Part shown: in pieces, positions 17,000 through 25,509 of the stretch | How the letters are laid out: each line of letters begins with the position of its first letter | Position numbering within the stretch: the stretch's first letter is position 1 | Source of the DNA: JAJEDW01 sp963555775 | Lineage (GTDB): Bacteria > Acidobacteriota > Terriglobia > 20CM-2-55-15 | Assembly (NCBI GenBank): GCA_963555775.3 | Contig: CAUVWY020000009.1 | Coordinates: 124,001 to 188,000, forward strand | DNA length: 64,000 bases | Reading direction: 5' to 3' | Notes under the pieces: generated by a model | The model's input: the letters and a program-made list of their open reading frames with translations, nothing else | Database searches by the model: none | Told to the model about the DNA's origin: nothing | Translations under genes and position numbers: made by a program

Positions 17000-17099
17000 A
17001 CTCCCGCGTCTCCGGCTCCACCACCCTGGTCCCGGCGAACGCCACTCGACTCACGCTTCGGGCCAGAAAATCCCCTTGCTACCGGTTTTTGCAAGAAGC

Positions 17100-17330
17100 T
17101 CGTTTGAGAACCTTAAGCATTTCCGGACTGTATAGTCGAAAACGTCCGGAACTGCGAGCCGGTAAGATCAGGCCCATGTTCTCCCACATGCGAAGCGTGG
17201 AGGTGCTCACACCGAGAATTCGCGCGGTTTGTCCTACAGTCAGAAACCCGGGTGCGGAGGTTCGTCGTCGGCTAGCAGCAGTTTTGGTAGACTTTTTCTC
17301 TCGCTCATGTTCCAAATCCGCTGCCCTCAA
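17100..17330 (-). pseudogene. MerR-XRE-cupin regulator copy 1, 5' part (MerR-like domain)
   Basis: Encodes RTSAPGFLTVGQTARILGVS, then TSTLRMWENMGLILPARSSG, RFRLYSPEMLKVLKR: a MerR-type winged helix. It joins the XRE-cupin part across the IS at 15218-17099. No ATG is in frame; TTG at 17315 (GAGGG 8 nt upstream) or 17330 is the likely start, and TTGACA lies just upstream on the coding strand. Confidence 0.85.
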
Positions 17331-17700
17331 GTGTCAAGAGTTACAACCACTTAAACTGAAGTATAGACGAACTGAAATCCACTTTCAAATGGTGACAGCC
17401 TTGGAATTCTTGGGATGTTTACGAGGATAGCAACTCGAATCGTTAAAGCCGATCCAGGTTAAACGAACTCATCACAGCGCTCTGCGCTTTCCGCGTCTTA
17501 GCGGCAACACGCTGCCGATTTCAACGCCTCGCCATCAGCCGACTTCCCCTGAGTACACACAAGCCGCACATAATCTGCCTTCTACGGATTCTTAAACTGT
17601 CAGAAAGGCTCTGCGCCCACTCTTGCTTCGCCTCTAGAGGATTTCTTCGTACTCGACTGGGACTTTTTCAGAACCTTGCACCATGCCGCCAACCGGAGTC
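17331..17700. other. Non-coding stretch between regulator and aminotransferase
   Basis: No gene is supported. The stretch is conserved in the duplicate (55491-55745, 58148-58200, 63316-63385), with differences consistent with drift rather than coding constraint. It includes the regulator leader and the 3' end of the aminotransferase transcript. Confidence 0.6.
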
Positions 17701-19098
17701 TCACGACACGGTCCCCTGGGCACCAGCGTCCTGTCCAGAAAGGCTGACAAGTACATCACCCGCGAGCGTATTCTGGGCGGCGAAAATCGCATCAGAAAAC
17801 GTATCGATCGCGAATTGAGCCTGCTCTTCGTCAATCATGAGCGGAGGTGAGAAACGAATGGCAGAGTGTCCAGTCGGCAGAATCAGCAGACCCCGTTCGA
17901 AGCACTTCCGCACGATGGACTGGCATAACTGCGGTGCCTCTTGCTTTGTCTTTCGGTTCTCGACAATCTCAATACCGATCATCAGCCCCAACCCACGGAC
18001 CTCGCCGATGACGCCGTGGCGTGTCATTAGCTCTTCAAGACGCTTCTTCAAGAAGTCGCCGATTTTCGTGGAATTCGCGATGTATTTCTCCTGTAGCAGT
18101 CTTATTGTCTCCAGTGCCGCTACCAAACTTACCGGATTTCCGCCGAAGGTCGATGCATGCGAGCCCGGCTCCCAATTCATGATTTCGGCGCGGGCCATGG
18201 TCACACCGAGCGGCATTCCCGAGGCCACTCCCTTCGCGATTGTTACGATGTCGGGATGAAAATCAAAGTGTTCGAAGGCAAACATTTTACCAGTGCGGCC
18301 CATCCCACTCTGGACTTCATCTGCAACGAGAAGGATTCCATACTTGCGCGCGATGCTTTCCAGCTTCGGCAAAAACTCTGAGGGTGGTACGGTGTAACCA
18401 CCCTCACCTTGAATTGGTTCGACCACGATTGCGGCGACTTCTTCTGGATTCACGCTCGATCTGAAGATTATGTCTTCAAGATAATCCGCACAGGCTGTTC
18501 CACATGAGGCGCGCTCAAGATTCAATGGGCATCGATAGCAAGTCGCAAACGGGCTGTGCGTCACACCTGGTATGAAAGGACCGAAGCCTTTTCGCTGGAT
18601 CGGCTTCGATGACGTCAGTGATAGGGCACCCAGCGTCCGGCCATGAAAGCCCTGCTGAAATGCTATGAACTCCGATCGACCGGTGTAATGACGCGCCAAC
18701 TTCATGGCCGCTTCGACAGCCTCCGCACCGGAATTGCTAAAAAAACAACGCCATGCATCATCACCGGGCATCAACGATGCAAGTTTCTTTGCCGTTTCAG
18801 GCAACAGACTGTAATAAGAATTCACACTTGACACGTGAAGGAGTATTTCGGACTGTTTCTGAATCGCGGCCACGACGTCCGGGTGGCAATGGCCCGTGGA
18901 ACAAACTGCAATACCCGCATTGAAGTCCAGAAATCGATTACCGTCCACGTCTTCAACAATGGCGCCCCTCCCCTTATTGGCGACTACGGGAGAGGCTCGT
19001 GGGTAACACTGCGACACATACCGCCGGTCATCTTCGATCACCTGACGTGCTTTCGGTCCTGGGAGCTCTGTAATAACCTCTGGAAGCTTGTTGTTCAT
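17701..19098 (-). CDS. Class III PLP aminotransferase (4-aminobutyrate/ornithine type)
   Basis: A 465-residue fold-type I aminotransferase. Seen: SNSGAEAVEAAMKLAR (residues 121-136, phosphate-binding), FHGRTLGALSLT, VVEPIQGEGGY (Glu227), LLVADEVQSGMGRTG (Asp260), and the PLP lysine in TIAKGVASG (Lys289), then STFGGNPV. The N-terminus (TELPGPKARQVIEDD) and Cys-rich insert (CYRCPLNLERASCGTACADY) are typical of the GABA/ornithine/acetylornithine-type subgroup. Start at 19098 (AGGG 9 nt upstream). It transfers the omega-amino group of GABA or ornithine to 2-oxoglutarate. The PuuR-like regulator downstream suggests GABA or polyamine catabolism. Confidence 0.9.
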   Translation of the reverse strand: MNNKLPEVITELPGPKARQVIEDDRRYVSQCYPRASPVVANKGRGAIVEDVDGNRFLDFNAGIAVCSTGHCHPDVVAAIQKQSEILLHVSSVNSYYSLLPETAKKLASLMPGDDAWRCFFSNSGAEAVEAAMKLARHYTGRSEFIAFQQGFHGRTLGALSLTSSKPIQRKGFGPFIPGVTHSPFATCYRCPLNLERASCGTACADYLEDIIFRSSVNPEEVAAIVVEPIQGEGGYTVPPSEFLPKLESIARKYGILLVADEVQSGMGRTGKMFAFEHFDFHPDIVTIAKGVASGMPLGVTMARAEIMNWEPGSHASTFGGNPVSLVAALETIRLLQEKYIANSTKIGDFLKKRLEELMTRHGVIGEVRGLGLMIGIEIVENRKTKQEAPQLCQSIVRKCFERGLLILPTGHSAIRFSPPLMIDEEQAQFAIDTFSDAIFAAQNTLAGDVLVSLSGQDAGAQGTVS

Positions 19099-19937
19099 TC
19101 CTGCCAACCCTTTTTCCGCTGCGAGCGATCGGACGAATACATCTGAATGAATTCAGCGAGCGAAGAATCGCGTTTATGAATCGCAACTTGCGTACGCGGT
19201 ACTGCAAACTATCGAAAACACATCTCGGCAACTTCTGACCTGACTGCGGTCGCAACGACCGCGATACACACAGGCATCGGCACGAGTACAATTACTAGCG
19301 GTTGTAAACGCTGTGTCGGTCTCAGTCGATTTATGATCAAAACGACATTTACTACATTTATACAATTCATACAATCATATGTGCCGCTAACATGGCTTTC
19401 TCAGTTGAATCGATTTCAGGGGTGGCAGCCCCGATAGGACGCTTCCCAACTCTTTGTAGTGTCAGTGCCTAAGCTAGTTCAGTGCACGAAAGCGCGGACA
19501 TCAGCACCATACGTCGACCGATGCAATCCAGGAATTTTACGCCTGGCTTCGGGCGATTGAACTCACGGTCAAGATGCATACCGAAAGCTTCAGTACCATC
19601 ATGCATCACCAAATTGTATGTGTCGGTTACGTAGCGTCCAATATGAACGACGATGCCTCATCGGACACGCCTCGTTCGGCCCTGAAAGTACAGGAGTGGC
19701 TATATTTCTGTTCCCTGCCAGCCCGTGGCAAAATCCTGCAGGGTTACGGCCGCATTGGGCCATCTGCCATGTTGCCACTCCTTGGTCGATGGGGAGGCAT
19801 CGAATTCGTCCTGGCGCCTCCCATATGGTCCAATGGCGCTCGTGACGTGATCCCGCAGGGTCCTGCCACCGGCTGCTAGACAGAATGGACCGTTTGCAGA
19901 GCAACGGAACAAAGTGGCGCTCAAGGAGCTTCCGACT
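19099..19937. other. Divergent intergenic region with AT-rich leader and long palindrome
   Basis: About 840 bp separate the aminotransferase and the symporter, which diverge. No convincing gene is present; the short frames here mirror each other on both strands because of the palindrome at 19717-19876. An AT-rich stretch at 19330-19400 probably holds promoter sequence for the aminotransferase. Confidence 0.55.
19717..19876. repeat. 160-bp imperfect palindrome upstream of symporter gene
   Basis: The left arm (19717-19766: CAGCCCGTGGCA.., CCTGCAGGGTTACG, ATTGGGCCAT) pairs with the right arm (19822-19876: ATGGTCCAAT, CGTGA-TCCCGCAGG, TGCCACCGGCTG) with scattered mismatches and a small bulge. 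The arms are about 50 bp each around a 55-bp centre. A decayed MITE or end-to-end transposon remnant is likely; a structured leader for the symporter, which starts 62 bp later, is the alternative. Confidence 0.6.
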
Positions 19938-21299
19938 GTGATTTCGGATATTTTCGTCGTCCTGCTTTACGTAACAGGCATGTTATTGCTTGGCGGCTAC
20001 GCTATGCGCCGTGCCAGGACTCGCGAAGACTATCTTGTGGCCGGCCGCAACCTCGGCCCCGGCTTCTACATGGCTACCATGTCTGCCACTGTGCTGGGCG
20101 GCGCTTCCACCATCGGAACTGTGCGCCTGGGCTATGTCTACGGCATCTCCGGGCTCTGGCTAACTACTGCCTTGGGACTGGGCATCATCGGCCTGAACCT
20201 ATTTCTCGCGAAACCGCTTCTGAAGATGAAGATCTACACCGTTACCCAGGTTCTGGAACACCGCTATAACCCGACGGCACGACACGTCAGTGCAGTGATC
20301 ATGCTGGGTTATGCGCTGATGATCGGTGCGACATCGACTATCGCCATCGGCTCAGTGGCCGAGGTGCTTTTGGGCCTGCCGTTCTGGGTTTCCATCGTGC
20401 TCGGCGGCGGCATCGTGGTGGTCTATTCCACCACCGGTGGCATGTGGGCGCTGACCCTCACCGATATCCTACAGTTCTTGATCATGACCGGCGGTCTGCT
20501 TTTCCTACTGTTGCCCTTCTCGATCATCGATGCCGGCGGCTGGAATGTACTGGTGGCGACCCTGCCGACCAGCTACTTCTCGCTCACGGCGATCGGCTGG
20601 GACACCATCATCACTTATTTCGTGATCTACTTTTTCGGCATCTTCATCGGCCAGGACATCTGGCAGCGCGTATTCACGGCGCGTAGCGAGCAGGTCGCAA
20701 AAACCGCGGGTTCCGCAGCCGGCCTCTATTGCGTGCTCTACGGCCTGACCTGCGCGGTGATCGGCATGGCCGCCAAGGTGCGCTTGCCGAACCTGGAAAA
20801 CGTCAACAACGCCTTCGCCAGTATCGTCCAGACCAGCCTGCCCGACGGCATCCGCGGATTGGTGGTAGCCGCCGCCCTGGCCGCGCTGATGTCCACTGCA
20901 AGCGCTGCGCTGCTGGCCGCATCCACTACCGCTGCCCAAGACCTCTGGCCGCTGCTGCGCCGTCGCAACGCCAGCGAGGGCAATGTGCAGGAAAATCGTA
21001 TCTTCAACCTGCTGCTAGGGGTGGTCATGTTAGGCATTGCGCTGGTAGTGAGCGACGTGATCAGCGCCCTGACTGTGGCTTACAACCTGCTAGTGGGCGG
21101 TATGTTGATCCCGTTGCTCGGAGCCATCTACTGGAAACGCGCCACCACCGCCGGCGCCATAACTTGCATGGCCCTCGGCAGCGTGACCGCCCTGTTCTTC
21201 ATGTTCACCGACGGTCTCGACGCCAATACACCGATTTACTACAGCCTGGCAGCGGGAGCCTTGAGCTTCGTGGCGATCAGCCGGCTTTCACGTCGGTAA
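19938..21299 (+). CDS. Sodium:solute symporter (SSS family)
   Basis: An integral membrane protein of about 453 residues with 12-13 hydrophobic helices. SSS signatures: the first TM followed by RRARTREDYLVAGRNLGPG, then STIGTVRLGYVYGISGLW, VYSTTGGMWALTLTDILQF and the C-terminal ALMSTASAALLAAST (Na2-site region). GTG 19938 is preferred to GTG 19914 because AAGGAG lies 9 nt upstream. Substrate cannot be read; amino acids, polyamine-derived acids or pantothenate-like compounds are possible. It diverges from the aminotransferase gene, which suggests a linked amine or amino acid substrate. Confidence 0.93.
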   Translation: MISDIFVVLLYVTGMLLLGGYAMRRARTREDYLVAGRNLGPGFYMATMSATVLGGASTIGTVRLGYVYGISGLWLTTALGLGIIGLNLFLAKPLLKMKIYTVTQVLEHRYNPTARHVSAVIMLGYALMIGATSTIAIGSVAEVLLGLPFWVSIVLGGGIVVVYSTTGGMWALTLTDILQFLIMTGGLLFLLLPFSIIDAGGWNVLVATLPTSYFSLTAIGWDTIITYFVIYFFGIFIGQDIWQRVFTARSEQVAKTAGSAAGLYCVLYGLTCAVIGMAAKVRLPNLENVNNAFASIVQTSLPDGIRGLVVAAALAALMSTASAALLAASTTAAQDLWPLLRRRNASEGNVQENRIFNLLLGVVMLGIALVVSDVISALTVAYNLLVGGMLIPLLGAIYWKRATTAGAITCMALGSVTALFFMFTDGLDANTPIYYSLAAGALSFVAISRLSRR

Positions 21300-21467
21300 C
21301 CGCGGCAGTTCGGACTTCCACTCACAGTTCAACATGCAGATGCTCCTCAATGGACGAGAGCTTGAGGGGATACGAGTCTTACAGCCCGCAACCGTCGAAC
21401 AATTGCGCACGTGTACGACGTCAAAGCATGTGACGACTGAGGTGCTCCCCAAAATTCGGACAGGTCG

Positions 21468-22178
21468 CTAAGGATATATGCCGAAATAGATATCACGCAG
21501 CGCTCCGAGTTGGGCCGCGAACAGAATCTTCGCTCCGGTTCGGCTGGCGTCGTCCAATAGCTTGGTGGTATCGACGAGCAGGTCGCTGATCTGGTCACCG
21601 TTTGTACCGCACCAGTCCATCAGGTCGTCCACGCCAAATGGAAACTCGTTGCCGTACACACCGGCTGCGATTCTGGTTTTCCATTCGACCAACATCTTGA
21701 TTCGTTTGGCCAAGTCATCGCGGTGGCGAAGCAAGCCCATCTGAACGCCCTTTTTCATGACTCGGTCGCCGTATGCCGGCGACATGCCGCGTTTCGTTGA
21801 GCCATACGCGCCGGCACCCAGCCGCTCTTCTTCCCATGCGTCTTCCAGGCGATGGAAGGGGAAGCAGATGGTCGCGCGGTCTGACACCCAGAGGTTTCCC
21901 ATGGGGATGCCGGAATTCTTGAGTGTGTTTATCTCGTCAACGAGCGCTTCGAGGTCGATGACTGTCCCTTGCCCAAGCACATTGTGCACGCGTGGTCGAA
22001 AGATGCCGGACGGGATCAGATGCAGCTTGAACGTGCCAAATTCGTTTATTACGGTGTGCCCGGCGTTGTTGCCGCCTTGATAGCGCACTACGAAGTCGGC
22101 GTCTTCCGACAAGAGATCCACCATGCGACCCTTGCCTTCATCACCCCAGTTCACTCCACAGATTACTGAGAGTGTCAT
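21468..22178 (-). pseudogene. purA: Adenylosuccinate synthetase, truncated after 236 residues
   Basis: The N-terminal half is well preserved: VICGVNWGDEGKGRMVD (GTP/IMP site), YQGGNNAGHTV, HLIPSGIF, then GSTKRGMSPAYGDRV. PurA proteins are about 420-430 residues; here the frame reaches AAQLGALRDIYFGIYP and stops at 21468, where TSSNP-type sequence should follow. Downstream sequence (21300-21467) is unrelated in all frames, so the 3' half has been lost by deletion or rearrangement. The GKG and catalytic Asp are present, but the aspartate-binding C-terminal half is absent. A functional purA must exist elsewhere if the organism makes AMP de novo. Confidence 0.88.
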
Positions 22179-22281
22179 ATAGTGCGCCCCTACTGTCTCT
22201 TGCCCGGAAGCGTTTTACTAACCTGAAGTTCCGTACGATAAAAGACGGAAATCCGCAGTGTAATCAGTAATATAGGCCGGA

Positions 22282-24296
22282 TCAAGAGTGCACGTCTCTG
22301 TCTACATGTAGCTGGTCCTTAGCAAGGGTGATGGTCTTTAGAAGTTGGTAGGCCCGTGCCTGCGTGGGGTTGGGCGGGGTCGTCATTTCAAAGGCCGGCT
22401 CATCGGAGCCGGCGCCCTTGCGGCGGCAGAGGTTGCGCACGATCCCTCCGAGATCGTCGAGCAGAGTTTGAAAGCTGTGAGCCGGGCTGTCGTCGTTGAG
22501 GGTGCGGGCGTGGACTTTGCGCAAGGCGGATTCGGAACGCTGGGCGGGAGCGACCGGGTCCCGGAGGGTTTTGGCCGCCTGATCCTCGTCGGCGAACAGC
22601 AACGGACGCCACGCCTCGATCATGTGCCATTGGACGTAGTAGGCGAGCATGCAGAGAAAGATGTGCGCCCGGACGCGGTGGTCCCGATAGTGGCGGATGG
22701 GCCGGACCTTGAGGCCGAGGGTTTTGAATGAACGAAACGCGCGCTCAACCTGAGTGAGCGATTTGTAACCGCGGACCGCATCGGCGGCGCTGATCCGCTC
22801 GGGAGAAAGGCTGGTGCGGATCACGTAGATCCCGTCCAGGGCGGCTTCGGCGGCAACTTTCTCCGGGTCGATGGCAAACTCGAAGCGATGGTCGCCGATG
22901 TCGAGCGTGAAGTGTTTTCCGACTTTGTATTTGTTGAGGACCTTGCCGGCCCGGACCCCAATGTTGTCTTTGCCGTGCAGCGCCCCTTGCCCAATCCGTC
23001 CCCGCAGACGGTCCAGCGCCGCGTCGATCGCATCGGCATGCCGCTTCCATCGCGCCTCCCGGCGGCGGGCGGCGTCGGCGTCCAGTCCGGCCCAGCCGGC
23101 GGCCATCGCGTCCGAATCGATGTGGACGTCGAAACCGTCGTTGCGGATGTCGAGCGTGTAGTACTGGCCCACCGCGTACCGTTTCAGAATCTTCCGGGCC
23201 CGGGCCCGGATCGCTTCGGCGCCCTCCAACCGGCCCCGCAGGACCATTTGGCGCACCTTCTCCAGTTCCGCGCCGGTCGCCTCGATCAATGCTTGGCGCT
23301 TATGAGCCCGCCGCCGGGCCAACAGGGGGTTGCGGCAGGCCACGAGCCGTTCGCCGGGGAAGTCCGGGTGCGTCAACTCGAACAGATGGCGCTGATCGAA
23401 CAACCCCATCTGGACCGCGCCGTCGGGGAACAGCCGGGCGATGCCCTCCGGGCGTAACGCGGTAATCCAGTCCAGCCCCTGGATCGGCCGCAACTCCTCG
23501 ATGCGCGTCTGGGTAATCATGCCGCCCTCGCCCACGATCGTGAACTCGGCGACGCCGAATTGCTCCCGCACCCGCCGCACCGCGGGCAGCAGCGTTTTCG
23601 GATCGCCGGCGTTGCCTTCAAACACCGACACGGACGCCGGAATGCCCGCCCCGTTGGTCAGCAGACCATAGTTGACCTGGAGCTTGCCCTTCTTGCCGTC
23701 GCGGTTGTGTCCGAAACGGGCCAGGGGGCAGGCCGTCCCTTCAAAGTAACTGGAGGTCCGATCGTAGAGCGCCAACCCGCCCGCCTCCAGATGACGGGCC
23801 GCCAGCTTCCGCTCGATCCGCGCCTGCCGCTCCAGCGCCCAGTCCATGGCGGCGTACAAATCGTCCTCGGTGGCCCCGGCGATGCCGAACGCCTCGGGCA
23901 GGGTGGTCTTGCGCCACCACCGGGTCGTGGCCAGCTTGGACTGGGGATTCAGGATGCGCGCCGCCACCAGCGCGCCCACCAGGTTCCGCTCCCGCGAGGG
24001 CCGGGAACTGAGAAGCCGGTCGAAATCGAGCCGGGTCATCGCCTGCCGTACCGCCTCGACATGGCCATGAGCGGGGGAGCCGTCCGACGCCACTTCAAGG
24101 ACCTCGTCGATCCCGACCAGTCGTTCGCCCTTCAGGCAGCGGCGTAGCAACTCCACGGCCGCGGGCGGCAAGGCCGACAGATTGGCCAGGGTCCGGGACT
24201 TCACCCGGCCGTGGTGGCGGTAGCTCTCACGGAGCAGGATGGCGGGTGGCGGGTGGCGGGTGGCGAGTTGCGATTGGGGACCGTCGCGACATACAT
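22282..24296 (-). pseudogene. IS1634 transposase copy 1, off-frame through heptanucleotide repeat
   Basis: From GTG 24204 the 640-residue frame is intact and carries the family features (LNPQSKLATTRWW, LALYDRTSSYFEGTACPLAR, FTIVGEGGM, and the C-terminal YKSLTQVERAFRSFKTL Glu motif). The natural start, MYVATxPNRNSPPA at 24296, is out of frame: three copies of the 7-bp unit GGCGGGT at 24241-24261 replace the single copy in copy 2, a net +14 bp. Initiation at an internal GTG would lose about 25 N-terminal residues. Confidence 0.88.
24241..24267. repeat. Heptanucleotide tandem repeat (GGCGGGT)3 plus partial unit
   Basis: Three full GGCGGGT units and a partial GGCGAG lie in the first codons of the IS1634 transposase. 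Copy 2 has one full unit and the partial (57810-57822). The 14-bp difference changes the reading frame. Confidence 0.95.
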
Positions 24297-24429
24297 GCTT
24301 ACGTTATATACACGTATAGAACCATAACAATCAATATAATTATCCATAAACCCCGAACCATACCTGCCTACAATATGCAAGACGAAAGACGACTTTCCCT
24401 AGTCGCATCAAACACTTGTGGGGAAATCT

Positions 24430-24819
24430 TCAGGGGAACTTCAGCATAACGGCCTCGAGAGCTCGATCGAAAGTCTTGACCTCACTTACGCCGCGTCTGC
24501 GGCAACTGGCGACGTGGCAGAGGTCCCGGGCCCCCAGCGTGGGAAAGCGTTCATGGAGTTGGCGCGCCAACGTGACATCCTCCTGTTCGAGCGGCCATAC
24601 TTCGACGCGGGACCGGACGATCAGCGACATTGCCGCATCGAGCGTCCGGGGTCTCGCGACCGGGAGATAGGCATGCGCCAACTCCTGCAGAACCTCGGCT
24701 GAAGTGCACAGAGGCGTGTGGTTCCGGTTGCACTCGACGAAGAAATTTCGGGCGGGGTCTCGAAGTGGATGCGCCCGGCCAACCGCATACATGAAGACGT
24801 TCGTGTCGACGAAGATCCA
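24430..24819 (-). pseudogene. PIN-domain (VapC-like) toxin, damaged at both ends
   Basis: The minus strand encodes WIFVDTNVFMYAVGRAHPLR, a classical PIN N-terminus with the first catalytic Asp, then STSAEVLQELAHAY-like second acidic helix and LGARDLCHVASCRRRG with the third acidic site, ending EVKTFDRALEAV. No start codon is in frame before WIFVD: the ATG of GGATGGATC is one base off. The 3' end runs into the IS1634 terminus at 24444 and stops at 24430. The next ATG (24792) would drop the catalytic DTN. Confidence 0.8.
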
Positions 24820-24841
24820 TCCTTCTGGTATCGCGGCTGCA

Positions 24842-25396
24842 TGCCAGTCGCTTCGAATCGAAGTTGAGACGGGAGGCGAGCTGCATTACTACGTCGATCC
24901 AGTTATTCCGTTTGCTAACAGCCGTCTCTGGCAGGACATCCGGATCGAACTGGGCTCTGGCGCCCGTTTCTATTATTGGGACGGCCTGATGGCCGGCCGT
25001 GTCCGCAGAGGGGAGAGCTGGCGCTTCGACGAACTGCGCTCAGAGACCACCGTGTTGATAGATGCTGAGCTCGCCTATCTTGACCGGTTTGAGCTGCGTC
25101 CCGCCGAACGGTCGCCAACGAGACGATGGGCGATGGATCGGTACGGGTACCTAGCGACCGTGATCGCATACGATCCAACCATCAACGAGAAGAACGTCGA
25201 GTCCATCCGTTCCGACATCGCCTCCCTAGACGGAGGCTTCGCAGTTGGCCTTGACGTACCGTTCGATCAGCTCATGGTCGGTCGTCTTCTCGCAAAGAAT
25301 GGGTCCAGCTTCCGAAAAGCTCGAGACAGCTACGAGAGGACAGTCTTGGAGCGCCTGGCCGGTCAGCGTGCTTCTGCTGGTATTTGCGCTCCATGA
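24842..25396 (+). pseudogene. ureD: UreD urease accessory protein, C-terminal fragment
   Basis: From about 24842 the plus strand reads GGELHYYVDPVIPFANSRLW, then FYYWDGLMAGRVRRGESWRF and a continuation to AKNGSSFRKARDS, matching the C-terminal two thirds of UreD/UreH. UreD scaffolds nickel insertion into urease. The N-terminal third is missing and the apparent frame upstream is only the antisense of the PIN gene. No other urease gene is in the window. Urea from the ureohydrolase at 37234 would be the expected substrate of a urease, so loss of this gene may be functionally linked. Confidence 0.75.
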
Positions 25397-25432
25397 GCGC
25401 GCTTGTGCTACCGACAAAGCGAGTGAAAATCG

Positions 25433-25457
25433 TTGACAGGCTTGTCTACCTTGTCAA
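25433..25457. promoter_or_regulatory. Inverted repeat with TTGACA box upstream of S9 peptidase
   Basis: TTGACAGG and CCTTGTCAA form an inverted repeat around CTTGTCTA, ending 53 nt before the ATG at 25510. The first TTGACA could be a -35 box; no strong -10 follows at 17 nt. Candidate operator/promoter only. Confidence 0.35.
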
Positions 25458-25509
25458 AATGTAATTTAGCTCAATTTAGGCTTGTTGCTCAGGAGAGAAG
25501 GATGTACAC

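Larger units (their letters stand above)
15218..17099 (-). mobile_element. IS element with DDE transposase and divergent accessory ORF
   Basis: The element splits the regulator gene and is bounded by a 9-bp target duplication TCGTTTGAG (15209-15217 and 17100-17108); the uninterrupted site is visible in the duplicate at 53400. Inverted ends share CTTGCAAAA a few bases in from each terminus. Contents: a DDE transposase on the minus strand and a DUF6788-like ORF on the plus strand, transcribed divergently from a 50-bp AT-rich gap. The family (IS4/IS5 superfamily) cannot be fixed by eye. Confidence 0.85.
14513..17700. repeat. Segmental duplication, copy 1 (interrupted by one IS)
   Basis: Sequence from GCCACTGCAGC at 14513 to at least 17713 recurs with a few percent divergence from 52706 onward, once the insertions in each copy are removed. 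The pieces match as 14513-15217 / 52706-53410, 17100-17585 / 53402-53577 plus 55432-55745, 17590-17630 / 58150-58200, and 17632-17710 / 63316-63396. It includes the regulator gene and the last codons of the aminotransferase gene. Confidence 0.88.
22223..24444 (-). mobile_element. IS1634-family element, copy 1
   Basis: The ends are CTGAAGTTCC (22223) and, inverted, CTGAAGTTCCCC (24444). Copy 2 at 55792-57999 has the same termini. The flanks here (ACTAAC left, CATAAC right) match in four of six positions only, so a clean target duplication is not shown. The right end interrupts a vapC-like gene. Confidence 0.92.

Noticed and set aside
19574..19904. Two overlapping opposed reading frames of about 100 residues
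   Set aside because: Both arise from the large palindrome at 19717-19876, which makes open frames mirror on both strands; no family features.
22217..24450. Target duplication for IS1634 copy 1
   Set aside because: ACTAAC and CATAAC agree in only four positions; copy 2 shows that a true duplication is a perfect 6 bp.
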